From: Zhengitettix transpicula
Lineage: Eukaryota > Arthropoda > Insecta > Orthoptera > Tetrigidae
Assembly: GCA_037074705.1 (NCBI GenBank)
Contig: CM073590.1
Location: forward strand, 3,842,001 to 3,906,000
Direction: 5' to 3'
DNA length: 64,000 nucleotides
The notes beneath the pieces are model-generated. The model was given only the letters and a program-made list of their open reading frames with translations. It was not told where the DNA came from and ran no database searches. Of this stretch, positions 1-12,204 are shown one piece after another; the first letter of the stretch is position 1, and the number at the start of each line of letters is the position of its first letter. The translations under genes were made by a program, and so were the position numbers.

Positions 1-640
1 TTTTAGGGGTCCAAGATATTGATGATGTTTCTACCGATGTTTTCTGAATATAATTTTCATCCCCTACACCCTTGGGAAAGAGCACCCCTAGCGTTTGGGG
101 TGGAGAATACAAATCTATACCGGTGGTTAAAATTTCACCAAATTTCGTAAACGTGTTCTTTGCGACCAGAAAACAAACACTGTCGGGGTGAGTCGCGCCT
201 ACCACCCACGGAAGCGGGGGTGGACGGGGGTGGAAATATTTGAACATGCTAAAACAGTCGATATTTCAGTCGGATAGATATTTTTAGGGGTCAAAGATAT
301 TTATAGTCTTTCCACTGATGATATCTGAATATAATTTTCAACCTCTACACCCTGGGGAAAGAGCAACCCTAGCGTTTGGGGTGGAGAATACAAATCTACA
401 CCACTGGAGCAAATTTCACTCAATTTCGTACACGGGTTCTTTGCGACCAGGAAACAAACACCGTCGGGGTGAGACGCGTCTACCAACCCCAGAAGCGGTG
501 GTGGACGGGGGTTGAAATACTTAAACATGCTAAAACAGCAGGTATTAGATTTGGATAAATATTTTCGGGGTCAAAGATATTGATTGTGTTTCTACCGATG
601 TTATCTGAATACAATATTCATCTGCTACGCCCTGGGAAAA
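1..640 (+). repeat. 281-bp X-type tandem monomers in H0
   Basis: Two and a part monomers repeat with a period of about 280 bp; for example, the block around GTCGATATTTCAG near 258 recurs in diverged form near 541. Each has a CACCCCAAACGCTAG-like stretch (complement strand), a degenerate GACGCGTC palindrome and a CCACCCCC/GGGGGTGG-type inverted repeat. Small ORFs in this block on both strands are by-products of the repeat. Confidence 0.8.
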
Positions 641-1110
641 GGGCACCCTTTAGGTTTGGGGTGGAGTTGCTTTACAGAAAAATAACGCGAATACAACCGA
701 GTTTGGAGTCAAATCGAAGGTTATGGATGTCAGTGAGTTTACTTCGGATAAATATTTTTAATTGCCCATTTAACCCGAAAGGATGAGGGTTGGAAGGGGA
801 GATAAATAGTCAGTTCTTGTGCGTTCTTGGGGGAGAATTACGTGAATACTATTTGAACGGATGTTGTTGAAAATATAAATCCCTTTAGACATTAGTGGTG
901 AGCTTGCTTAGGGCTGGGGGTGAGAATTGTCTATTATTCTAAAACTGCCAAAATGTTATGTGTTTATGGGTAAACTAGATTGATAGTGTTTCTACCGATG
1001 TGATATGAGTAAAAATTCAACCCTTTCCACCACGGGAAAGTAGCATATTTAGGGGTGGTGTTGTTCATACTATTTTATCCTATGTTGTTTCCATTAATAA
1101 CGACGTTTAA

Positions 1111-1455
1111 TCAAAAATAAAAGTGTTTCAGAACCATTGCTTTTTATACTCTTTTAAAAAGTTTTTATATTATAAATTGTTATAAACATAATTTTACATT
1201 TATTCCGTAATTGAAGTTGTATTATTGAGAAGAAATAAAGCAACAAATAATCACGGACAAATACATGTAACAAAAACTCTACATGCTAACGTAGTTTTTA
1301 ATTTAGTTTACTACAACTTCAATGAAAATATTATCCACGTAATCTACATTTTTAGAACAATTGTTCTCAAAATCCTAAACCATATAAATCAATCCATTAA
1401 TAATCCCTTTTCAACCAGAACGAAAGGGCTTAATATAAATAATTATTACACTTAA
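1111..1455 (+). repeat. TTAA-flanked 345-bp insertion inside H0
   Basis: Compared with H2 and H4, which are continuous at this point, H0 carries about 345 bp of AT-rich sequence bounded by TTAA at 1107-1110 and at 1452-1455. The same segment sits at 36755-37100 in H6 in the other orientation. TTAA duplication is typical of piggyBac-type insertions, but I see no convincing terminal inverted repeats, so the class is unassigned. It has no credible coding capacity. Confidence 0.6.
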
Positions 1456-1472
1456 TTTTATAAATAAAAATG

Positions 1473-1566
1473 AGTGTATGTATGTATGTATGTTTGTATG
1501 TTTGTATGTTTGTATGTTTGTATGTTTGTATGTTTGTATGTTTGTATATTTGTATATTTGTATGTT
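1473..1566 (+). repeat. TGTATGTT minisatellite at Helitron internal 5' terminus
   Basis: Runs of TATG and TTTGTATG units follow the TATAAATAAAAATGAG motif. The same minisatellite, in reverse complement, marks the 5' ends of H2, H4, H5 and H6. Confidence 0.85.
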
Positions 1567-3342
1567 CGTTATACAAATCTACACCGCTGAAGAAAATTTC
1601 ACCAAATTTCGTACACGTGTTCTTTGCGACCAGGAAACAAACACTGTCGGGGTGAGACGCGTCTATCACCCCCAGAAGCGGGGGTGGACGGGGGTGGAAA
1701 TATTTGAACATGCTAAAACAGTCGATATTTCAGTCGGACAAATATTTTTAGGGGTCAAAGATATTTATAGTGTTTCCACTGATGATATCTGAATATAATT
1801 TTCAACCTCTACACCCTGGGGAAAGAGCACCCCTAGCGTTTGGGGTGGAGAATACAAATCTATACGGGTGGATCAAATTTCACCAAATTTCGTACACATG
1901 TTCTTTGCGACCAGGAAATAAACACTGTCGGGGTGAGACGCGTCTACCACCTCCACAAGCGGGGGCGGACGGGGGTTGAAATATTTAAACATGCTAAAAC
2001 AGGCGATATTTCAGTCGGATAAATATTTTTAGGGGTCACAGATATTGATAGTGTTTCTACCGACTGTTGGGTGAGACGCGTCTACCACCCCCAGAAGCGG
2101 GTCGGGATTATCAGTAGAGCACTTTTAGGTGTTGGGTGGAGGAACGCTGCAATAAAATAACGCGAATACAACCGAGATTGGAGTCAAATCCAAGGTAATG
2201 GAAGTCGCTGAATTTATTTATGACAATCTGGACAACGCGCGGGTATCGGCTGGGTTGGGATGAGTTGACCGGCTGTTTTTTGCGTCGATTAAATATATTT
2301 CGGGATGAATTAGATTAATAAAATTTGCCTACATGTTCTCTATGTATAATTTCAACCCCTTTCGGACTCATAAGGGTGGGCGTGAAGTAGCATTACATAA
2401 AAAGAAACCAGAAACTATCGGGATTGTCACTGAGTTTAATTAATTTCCTTGAAAATAACGGGAAAACAACCGAGATTCGAGTCAAATCGAAGATAATGGA
2501 TGTCGCTGAATTTATTTATGACAATCAGGACAACGCGCGGGTATCGGCTGGTTTGGGATGAGTTGACAGGCTTTTTTTTCGTCAATTAAATATATTTCGG
2601 GATGAATTAGATTAATAAAATTTCCCTACATTTTCTCTGTGTGTAATTTCAACCCCTTTCGGACTCGGAAGGGTGCACCCTTAAGGGTTGGCGTGGAAGT
2701 AGCATTACATAAAAAGAAACCAGAAACTATCAGGATTGTCACTGAGTTTAATTATGACATTAAACTTGACCGTTTAAGTCCCCGAAGCGGGAGTGGTCGG
2801 GGGTGAAAAATTTCAAACATGTTAAACGGTCGATATTTGCGATAATTATTTTCTGGGGTTAATTACTTTGAAAGTATTTATACCGATGTTGTTCGTGCAT
2901 AATTTAACCCCTGTGAGGGGAGCAAGCTTAGGGGTGGCGTGGAGGAACGTTAAATAAAATCCCGCAAAAACAACCAAGATTCTAATCAATTCCGAGACTA
3001 TGAATGTCGCTGAATCTAATTGTGACAACATGGGTAACGCGACGGGTTTGGGAGGTGTTGGCCGGGGGAATAAATTTTCAGACAATGTAATCGGCCGATT
3101 TTTGCGTGGAATACATTCTTTTTCATTATCGCATATTTGTAGGGGTAGTCATCTTCTAACATGTAAAAACGGCCGATATATTTAGTCAATGACTTCATCT
3201 CTCTTCGGCATGTGAGGTGAGCACATTTAGGGATAGGGTTCGAGGAGCTTTACATAAAAATAGCTCAAAAGTAACCAAAATTGGAGTCTTATCTATGGTT
3301 ATAGATAATTGACATCTCGGGCAACGCCGGGCACCCAGCTAG

Positions 3343-4529
3343 TAAATAATAAAGCAACGCTTTTATCCAAAGAAAATAATTTAAATAAAAATAAAAACCA
3401 GTATAATATTATAAGATGTGAGTTAAATCAAATAGAATTAAAAAGTTTCCAGAGAGGAAATGAGTTAACGTGTACCTAGAAAGTCTAGCAGCAAATTGGA
3501 TTACCACGGGATTACGTATTTCACCGTGCGTAAAGAGGTTACTTGCCAAAATGACATAAGTAGTTAAATGTTAACTTTTAATTAGTAGAAAATTATCCTG
3601 TAAACTTTCCATGAATTTTTTATGGTTCTAACGGAGAATATATAATGAGATTCAGTTAAGACTAGTTACAGCAGTATTGGACAATCCGTCATACAAAGTA
3701 AGCCATGATTTACGTTTTAGTAGATAAAGTTATTTTGCCATATAATATAATTCAGAATAATGATTATATGAAAAGTTTTCTCAATATTCTCTTACCTATC
3801 TATTATCCATTTGAGTACATCAACAAATTTATCAACATAATTTTTGTGAGTATACAATCTAGCAGTAATGACGATACATTTTCGCTAAAAAACAAACTCA
3901 ACAATTTTATTATATTTTTATGATTTGTCAATTCGTGTAAACAATATGGCATGTATTATTTCGACACCTAAACAAGCGTTTTCCAAATTTATAAAAGGCC
4001 ATAAAGATCCACCAACATTGTAGTTTTTAAAATTAATTGTAAATATTGTTCCTTGCGTCATGTCGGCCGTATGGTATATGATTACTAGAATAAAAGAACA
4101 TATAGCAAATTTATCAACATAAGACTGACATTGTTTCAAATTAAATCATCTGTTCTATTTCAAAATATCATTAATTTTAGATAATGAATAAAGAAGATTT
4201 ATCACAAAAAAAATAATTATGCTGCACATAAAAAGCAATCATAATTTTATAAACAACTAACAGGTTACGGTTGGCATTAAAAACATATGACTTTTTTCTG
4301 CAGAATCTCTGACATGTGTCATATTTATATTTATATCTTTTTATCTCATATTAGCTGTCTAGTTTCAGTTTATCAACTAATGTTTGACCTGCATATTGGT
4401 CGACACGCAACACAAATTTAAATATAAAAAAATTGTCACATTATTTTAGTCTTCAATCAAGTATTTGTACAATAGGGTGTTCAGAATTCCAATTACAGAC
4501 TTCTGGGGGTTGTAGTGGGGACTTCTTAG
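3343..4529. other. AT-rich spacer, no gene seen
   Basis: Unique-looking AT-rich DNA. Short ORFs (for example 3705-3923) have no recognisable motif and simple composition. I see no RNA gene, repeat or promoter that I can support. Confidence 0.5.
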
Positions 4530-4843
4530 ATAAAATTACTCCTCTCCCGCTATCGGAAGGGCGTGGGACAAGTACCCAATGCCCGACCTACCCGATGCAG
4601 GTTTTTCTAGGGTTTTCCCTGCATTTCTTTAGGCGGATGCCGGGTAAGATCCTTAAAATATAGCCCGGGGCCCTAGTAACCCTTGGCTACCTTCCTCTAC
4701 CCTTCCACATCCCCCCTTTCAAATCCCCTCCTATGCTATTAAACGCGAGTTGCCCAAAGTGGATTACCCTCATGTAGCCTGATGCCCTAAAAAAAACCTA
4801 CCTGATGAAAAATCAAGCCTGTGAGAGGATTCTCTCGCGGGTA

Positions 4844-4870
4844 ACCTGCGAGGGATTTTATCTCGCAGGT
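4844..4870. other. Perfect 9-bp hairpin in R repeat
   Basis: ACCTGCGAG (4844-4852) is the exact reverse complement of CTCGCAGGT (4862-4870), with a 9-nt loop. A decayed counterpart lies in the R cluster at about 51955-52015. Confidence 0.8.
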
Positions 4871-4946
4871 AGAACCTTTTAGGAGAGATACGAAGGGGCT
4901 GCCTTTGGGTATGCCTTTTCCTCTCCGTTTTTGAACTAAGGTTCCT

Positions 4947-4970
4947 ACAAGCCGAGGCACCTCGGCTTGT
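4947..4970. other. Perfect 11-bp hairpin in R repeat
   Basis: ACAAGCCGAGG (4947-4957) pairs exactly with CCTCGGCTTGT (4960-4970) around a CA loop. A partly decayed copy is visible near 51855-51880 in the minus-strand R cluster, so the structure belongs to the family. Confidence 0.85.
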
Positions 4971-5585
4971 TTTGAGAGGTGTATGTTCCGGGGTCGCAGA
5001 CCTTGGGCATACGGTAAGAGTTGTTCGCTATTCCCATTGGAATAGTCGGCCAGCTGCCTCCTAAACTGGTCGAGGCACGGAGAAGGGAATGCTGCGACCC
5101 CACAGCAAACTCCTCTTCCGCTATCGGAAGGGCGTGGGACAAGTACCCAATGCCCGACCTACCTGATGCAGGTTTTTCTAGGGTTTTCCCTGCATTTCTT
5201 TAGGCGAATGCCAGGTAGGATCCTTAAAATATAGCCCGGGGGCCCTAGTTAACCCTTGGCTACCTTCCTCTACCCTTCCGCATCCCCCCTTTCAAATCCC
5301 TTCCTATGCTATTAAAGGGGAGTTGCTCAAAGTGGATTACCCTCATGTAGCCTGTTGCCCTAAAAAAAACCTACCTGATGCAGGTTTTCTAGGGTAGGTC
5401 CTGTATCACTTTTAGACGAATGCAGTGTAGGTTCTAAACCATAGTCTGTGAAGCCCTAGTTAACCTTTGACTACATTCCTCTACCATATCTCATTCTCCC
5501 TTTCAAATCCGTTCCTATGCTATTCAAGGTGACTTGCCACAACATGGATTACCCTCAAGTAGCCTGCTTCTCTAAAAAAAAAAAG

Positions 5586-6918
5586 GCGATGCGGAAAACG
5601 TGCTCAACCATTTAGGCGTAAATTATCAACATCTCAGTGTAATATTTAAATGTGTATTCTACCACACTATTCTGTCTCGTCTTTTACTGCTCAATGGCTC
5701 AATGACAACTGATGTGAACGCCGACTCAGCAGAACTGATTGTTAACACAAGACACATGATATCAGCCGTCGCCCTCAGACCAATTAGTTTGCGTACCGTG
5801 AAGCGGGATACCTTCAAACTTATTTTGAATCCAAATAGTGCATTTCCGGACATGAGTTCTTTGTCAAAACTTTATCAACTAAGTTCTCTTTCAACCCCTA
5901 GGAGTCTGTGGTAGGAATTCTAAAAACACTCTGTATCATCCAATCCAATATTTTTCGGTGAATGCATCATTCTCATCTTATTTATGCAATGTATTCATAT
6001 ACTTCGCCGTTTGATACATCCTACGCATTACTGCAACGGGAATGGAAGCAATATTAATGAATATTTAACGCGATCCTATACAAAGAACTGCATATCTTAT
6101 GAAATGAACTGTAGTTAATTCTATTTGTTGGCATTCTCTTTCACCTGCAATTTATTTGGGTCACATGCATAATACAATTCTTTAAGTTCTACTAATTAAA
6201 ACACAATGCTGCTATCGGTAGTCAATAATTAAAACTGACTAATAATTCGGAAAATTGTGTAACCTATTTTTATCTTGAGAAAGTAGATATTACAATGTAA
6301 TATGAAAATTAATTTAAATCTATATGTTCAGACGTTTTTTCTACGTTTAGAAGAGTGTAATTATTATTTTGAACTGAGTTATATAGCATATTTTTTTATA
6401 CGTTTTTAGTTATTCAATGAACAAAATTAAGATTTTCCTTAAGAAACAGCAGACCCTGATATTTACGGAAGCTGGCGTGCTCTCCGCGTGGCGTTGAGTA
6501 ATGGGCCGATATTCTTCCCGTGCAGAAGTGGCTTCGTGGCAACTACTTTGTTGCGAAGAGAGCAGCAAGTGATAAATGTTCATCGGTAGTAGCAGGTGCT
6601 GCCGCCATTAACATGGCTAGGCGATGCGACGTCTCCAAACAACACTTCTGCATAGCGCGAGAGGAATATTTCACCCGCAATCAGAATATACGGGCTCGAG
6701 GTCTGCTCGGTCGGAGGAAAAAAACATTGGCTTTCTGGGTGATATCGTTTTAATGCTCGTAGTAACATGGCATGGCTTTTCCATACGGATTAATTATAAG
6801 ATTAAACGTCATTTAATGTAGAAGAACGTCGCCTTTTCTTCCGACGGGCTACTAACATTAAGAATAAAAAAACCTGATGAAATTACTAAGATAAAGAAAA
6901 CCTGGAACTTATAATATT
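5586..6918. other. Spacer with no supported gene
   Basis: Mixed-composition DNA. Short overlapping ORFs occur on both strands around 5600-5914 and 6520-6821, in slightly GC-richer patches. None has a family motif I recognise, and both strands are equally open, so I do not call them genes. They could be decayed repeat or exon relics. Confidence 0.4.
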
Positions 6919-7138
6919 GTCAATAAATAAATAAAGCGCTTTGAGTCAGAAAAACGTTTATTACCGAAAAATTAATAATAGCGACGTTTCGTCCTTGTTT
7001 TAGGTAGCAAAACCTAGTCTCTAAATTTTTGTATAAGTTATATATGAAATTAATAAACCTTAAAAGGTTCTAAAACAATGTCGAAACGCCACTATATTTA
7101 ATTTTTCTGACTCAAGGCCGTTTATTCATTTATTGAGG
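6919..7138. mobile_element. Fold-back (MITE-like) element
   Basis: The left arm (about 6919-7010) and the right arm (about 7060-7138) are imperfect reverse complements. Matching blocks include CAATAAATAAATAAA against TTTATTCATTTATTG, TTGAGTCAGAAAAA against TTTTTCTGACTCAA, and the GCGACGTTTCG region against CGAAACGCC. The loop is about 50 bp and there is no coding capacity. This fits a fold-back or MITE-type DNA transposon relic. Confidence 0.65.
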
Positions 7139-7292
7139 AAGAAAAAATAAATACTCTTTTGATACCTTCGATGTTTTGTTTATTAGCTATTCTTCTATCT
7201 GCTATTCTCAACGTTAAGATTTAAAGTAGTTAGCTATTCGATGTCTCCAGCAGTTGAATCGGAATAATATCTATTCTTAGGATTTTATTTTT

Positions 7293-7655
7293 TACCTTGG
7301 GCATACGGTAAGACTTGTCCGCTATTCCCATTGGAATAGTCGGCCAGCTGCCTCCTAAACTGGTCGAGGCACGGAGAAGGGAATGCTGCGTCCCCACAGC
7401 AAACTCCTCTCCCGCTATCGGAAGGGCGTGGGACAAGTACCCAATTCCCGACCTACCTGATGCAGGTTTTTCTAGGGTTTGTCCTGCTTTTCTTTATGCG
7501 AATGCCGGGTAGGATCCTTAAAATATAGCCCGGGGACCCTAGTTAACTCTTGGCTACCTTCCTCTACCCTTCCACATCCCCCCTTTTAAATCCCTTTCCT
7601 ATGCTATAAGAGGAGAGTTGCCACTATGTGGATTACCGTATACATAGTCTGTCTA
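7293..7655 (+). repeat. Repeat family R, partial copy
   Basis: It begins within the unit at ACCTTGGGCATACGGTAAG (compare about 5001) and runs through the CGCTATCGGAAGGGCGTGGG block to the terminal part near 7650. Its end differs from the 4530 cluster, with a GTCTGTCTACACC-type terminus matching the subfamily at about 12655 (reverse complement). Confidence 0.75.
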
Positions 7656-7661
7656 CACCAA

Positions 7662-7693
7662 AATAAATAATAATAATAATAAAAAATAATAAT
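7662..7693. repeat. (AAT)n microsatellite
   Basis: A run of AAT/AATA units immediately downstream of the R-family terminus. Confidence 0.8.
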
Positions 7694-7844
7694 TTGTAAT
7701 TCCACTGGCGATACAAAGTTTATGAGCTCAGTTCCCATTTATTTCAGTTTGTTGAACATTATTAGGAGAATAAATAATGTAATGTTTAATTACGCCACTC
7801 ATTGGTATGTCATAATGTAACACTTCATATACAATTCTTTATCG

Positions 7845-8680
7845 AACTATCAGAATATCTCTGCTGGAGTTCCACAAGCAAGCGTACTGGGCCCCTTATT
7901 GTACCTAATATTCACATCTGACGTTCCAATCAGTCAACTCGGAGATCGGCACCTTCGCCGACGATACAGTTGTATGATTTATCAGCAATAAATCTTAAGA
8001 GGCATCTAAAAATCTTCAGAATCATCTGGATCTCCTCGAGAACTGGTTCAGCAAGTGGAGAATTTCCGTAAATAACGATAAATCCACGTAATTCACGTAT
8101 ACCAACAACCGAAATGTATGTCTACAAGTCTCAATTAACACAGTTATACCAGTAAAATCAGAAGTCAAATACCTAGGAATGTACCTCGACCAGAAACAGA
8201 CCAGGAAGACTCATATAAAGACCAAAAGAAAACGTCTAGACCTTAAGGAAAATTGGAAAGAAATCGCAGTTATCCATCGAAAATAAACTTCTTCTTTATA
8301 AAGCCATTTTGGACTTACGACATTAAACTATAGGATTGCACAAAACCGTCCAACCCTATAATCCAGCTGCGTTTCCCGTCTAAGACTCCTTGGTACGTGA
8401 ACAATCAAGCCCTCCACGAAGACCTGAGGATTCCATATGTAACCAGGGAAATTAGAACATACCTACCACCACAATCTCGTGGTCACGAAAACGTTGTTGT
8501 ACATCAGCTAGCCCAAGAACCAGTCGCACCAAGAAGATTAAATCGACAACGCCCAAATGATCTCCAACCAGGCATAACACTTTTATTTTGGAGTAGCATC
8601 AATGGGTGACTTGCCCCTCATATCATAACTATGTCACAAGATTTGCTTTTTCCTCATTTATGAAATATAAGACTAAATTG
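7845..8680 (+). pseudogene. Jockey-like non-LTR retrotransposon RT relic
   Basis: Conceptual translation across frames gives typical Jockey-clade reverse transcriptase blocks in order. At about 7865 there is [15 protein letters not shown], the RT motif before the catalytic box. At about 7960 a frameshifted F-ADDT region follows. At about 8040 is ENWFSKWRI, at about 8165 VKYLGMYLDQ, and at about 8393-8600 a C-terminal segment with NNQALHEDLRIPYV. Frameshifts and stops (for example near 7940, 7980 and 8085) make it non-functional. The endonuclease, ORF1 and the 5' part are missing. Plus strand, isolated among AT-rich spacer. Confidence 0.8.
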
Positions 8681-11600
8681 TTAATTGGCAAATCAATTAA
8701 TTTTTTAAAAATAAATTCTCCATAATGTGATTGTTAATTGATACGTGACACGTCGTCATCGTCGTCTTCTTAATGTAAAACAATATTATGCCACACGTGT
8801 TTGTTCGCTAATTTTACAGGGAATACTTTACTATTTAATACTCTCTTATAATTTTTTTACTTTAAGTGTTAATAATAATTTCCCAGATCCAGGTGACCTA
8901 TGAGGAATCAATGATTTAATTTTATTTAAGTCACTTTAGTTCTTGGACGCCATTAATGACAAGGTTTGTATCATTAAATAATTTACTTATATAAATTTTA
9001 CATTTACATTTATGAAAAATAATTGCAATAAAGAAATATTTCGATAAGCAAGGGATAATATCCTCAGGGTAAGAATAACTGGCACTTGTGGCTGTGGCTA
9101 CACACGTGGAAATTTAACATATAAAAATTTATTGTTCTTACTTGTTGCCGATGTCCATTCTCCGGAAATGAAGTCAGAATTTAAAATACGTTATTGGGGC
9201 TCTTATTTATGCAGTTTATTTACTTATTTTCATTTAATTATACTCTCATTTGTAATATACTTCAGTTTCCTTTTTAGCCTTCCATTATCACCACAACTTA
9301 TCTTTCTATTAGCACTTTTACTGTGTTGTATCAAGTGGAATTAAATAGACCTTATACATCAACTCATTAATAACCTAAAATAGGTTTGCAATTTTATCAA
9401 TAATTTTTACCGTTAATTTCGCCAACAAAATGTTTACGTGTTTTTTCCTGTAATTTTTACAAGACTCGGGCAATGAATGCTAAGCGAGCATCAACAATAT
9501 AGAGTTTTCAATTTTTAATTTTTAAAGTTATTATTATAAATATTATACATTCAAATTTAAGAATTTCTGTTACTCATTTATGACAAAATAAAATAGCATA
9601 ATTTCAGTAATTCTAATCACTGTTTTATATTAAATTTGATATATTTACATTAAATTTGAATATTATTACGAGTTTCACTTTTTCATGTCAAAATAAAGAT
9701 TGATACATATCATATGTCTGATAAAATGTTTTACATTAGTATTTAGGGAGAATATACACTGTCTCATATATTGTTAAAAAAATTATAGGTGGAAGTTTTC
9801 GGCGTCTTTACCTATTCTTAACCTTATTTTAACATTTTAGCTACTCCATTTTAAAATCCATATAACACGTCGAAAGGCGTGTTGTTGTCTGTTTTATCAA
9901 TGGAAAATAATGTATGTTTTCATCATTCCTGAAAGATTGAGATATAAATTTAATGAATTGAAACCGTATATTTATCAGCAAACATTCCTTTCAATTATTT
10001 CTACACTTTTTGTATTATTGCATATTTTAGGAAGAAAGATATATTAAATTATAATCACGAGCTGAATGGGCGAGATTTCGAATGCTGTTACATTTTTAAA
10101 GCGGTAAATAATTTCGCGATGTGAATACAAGGCCACAGTATCCATATTGCACAAATGAGCCGCTGAAAATTTGAAACGTTACGAAGGAAAAACTTCTCAT
10201 CCTAAATGTGGCTTATGTCCACTTGGCTGACACATTCGGTAGCAGCGAAATGACAAATAAAGTATTCTACGCACGGGGGTTATTGGATATCTGCTGCGTG
10301 ATTGGAGGATCATCTACAATAATGCGTTATCGACCACTAAACCCACCAAGTTTCGCCATTCAACCGGAATAAATGCCAATCACAATGATAATAATTTATT
10401 CTATTGAGAGACCGGCACAATTAGTTTACTAACCAATGCGTTCTGCGGAATTAATCCAGTACAATTTCTGATCAAATTTTAGCACAGTCCATGAATCAAT
10501 AACCGGCTGAAAATTACGACATTATTGTCATCATGTTTCCCATAGGATATAATGTCGGAGCAGTATGTAAATATTTACAGGAATTAGGATGAATGAAAAA
10601 AAGGAATATTTTCCGAATAGCATTGAAAATGTTCAGTACTTGTTCCGAGCTAATGTAAACCATAAGTTATCATAATAATTATTTACTCACGTTTACACGA
10701 CTTACACGCTCTGTTAATAAACTATATATAATTTAATATACAATTTAAAGATATTAACAAAAACACCACGTTGCAGTCAATTAATGTAAAAAATTATGAT
10801 TTGATAAATGAAATAATTGAAACAATTAAATTTTAAATACCAAACGTTTATTACCAATTTATATTTAGTTAGATGTTTTCACAAAACTTTTACATGTTCG
10901 CTTATCGGGCCTCAAACAGTAATTATAACCAAATTAAAGAAAAACAAAATTTTACAAAATAATGAATTAAATTTATATGAGAAATATTAACATAGGAAAT
11001 ATCTATAAAAATCTGAAGAAATTTGATGAAATCTGACGGTAAGCAATTTTTATACTACGTTTACAATGGAATTTCGTACTTACCAATCATCGGAGAAGCT
11101 CTAGTAAAACACTACTTATTCACTTCACCAATAATTTAAAAGGATTTTATTTAACAGGCCATGGTATATCACTGTTCAGAACCTATGTCAGCACAATAAA
11201 TAAAATATTCACATTACCACAGACAATGACGTTATATCTGAGTTACATCTCTCTAATAAACTAATCACCACTTTTCAAAACCTTATTCCATAACTTTAGT
11301 TTTAATTTGCTCAATTTCCGGCCAACTGACCACTGGACACGTCTCCAATGTTCCTTATACAACCTTTTCGTCAAGATCTACCAGCCAAGACTTTTAGTTC
11401 TACCTAGTTTGAAGTCCACATGGAAAAACTCTTGCCCCTAGCGGTCATTACCTAGCGCCGACTGCACTTTCATACCCTAGTTCATTCCTCAGACTGCACT
11501 TTACTGTTTCAGTTTCTGTCGCCGAATGAACTGTTTTCTCGTCAAAGCTTTCCACCTCAAACATTTCCGACAATAATACGTCTGAAAACTCCACATTATT

Positions 11601-12204
11601 ATGCAACCCTGACTGATGCAAACAATACATGTGCCATAATATTACGCTGACAATACAAATATTACAGGATTTACAAAAAATCCTTTCATTATACACATTG
11701 GTGGTCAGCACAATATATATCGATATTTATTGTTGTAATTAATTTAACGAAATGAAGCCATAATATCAATAATTCAATTAAAGAGGTGGTTGTGCACTTT
11801 TCTAGCTTCCGTAAGAGATATATTATACTATATTTTTAATTTATATATTAAAACACAGGTTCAGTGCAGCATTCAATCATTTTGCTTAAAGAAAATAAAA
11901 TCTACTTGTTTATTGGGTGTGATGTATAAATCGAGTAAGTGGTCGGCGATGCGTCCAACAGTACATTTATATGAATATTCGACTATTTATAAAAAATATT
12001 TTAAGTAAGATATATGTATTGTTATGATTAATATGCACAGAAGTAGTAAATTTATTTAATATTTGTCACCTTGAATATATGGTGTCCTGTGGAGCGTTTG
12101 AAACCTGCTGCTGGCAAGAATCAAAGCAGTCGGCTCAGAGATAGTATAATGGAAGTGTAATTCGTATTTGGCAGAGGGAGCCTGGTAATTCTATTTACCG
12201 TAAT
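8681..12204. other. AT-rich spacer, nothing identified
   Basis: About 3.5 kb of AT-rich sequence with only short, low-complexity ORFs (such as a hydrophobic 70-codon ORF at 9132-9344 and one at 11448-11711 on the minus strand). I see no conserved motif, tandem repeat, inverted repeat or RNA gene here. Confidence 0.45.

Larger units (their letters stand above)
1..3342 (+). mobile_element. Helitron H0, non-autonomous, 5' end beyond window
   Basis: The plus strand ends at 3342 with the Helitron 3' signature: a GC-rich hairpin (CGGGCAACGCCGGG at about 3319-3332), then CACCCAGCTAG, followed by host T at 3343. The rest is tandem-repeat monomers, first the 281-bp type (1 to about 640), then a 5'-terminus-like block with a TGTATGTTTG minisatellite (1473-1566), then diverged 280-300 bp monomers. 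The order matches H2, H4 and H6 in reverse complement, so this is the same composite (A+X) family in the opposite orientation. No Rep/helicase reading frame is present, hence non-autonomous. The left boundary lies outside the window. An internal insertion (1111-1455) is shared with H6. Confidence 0.85.
4530..5585 (+). repeat. Repeat family R, multimeric cluster
   Basis: A GC-richer interspersed repeat. The block starting around CGCTATCGGAAGGGCGTG occurs at about 4549 and again at about 5118 (period near 569 bp), followed by a shorter diverged third unit (5365-5585). Units end in a CTCATGTAGCCTG-type sequence, then CCCTAAAAAAA, so the plus strand carries an A-rich tail. The longer unit has two strong hairpins. 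Related copies lie at 7293-7655 (+), 12205-12945 (-) and 51155-52285 (-). An A-rich 3' end and a GC-rich body would fit a SINE, but I cannot identify A/B boxes or a LINE-like tail, so the class is open. Confidence 0.75.

Noticed and set aside
1470..1655. Cysteine/valine/tyrosine-rich ORFs (MSVCMYVCLYVCMF type)
   Set aside because: They are translations of the TGTATGTTTG minisatellite at Helitron 5' ends.
5600..5914. 104-codon ORF as a gene
   Set aside because: No recognisable motif, the opposite strand is also open, and it lies beside an R-repeat terminus with no supporting signals.
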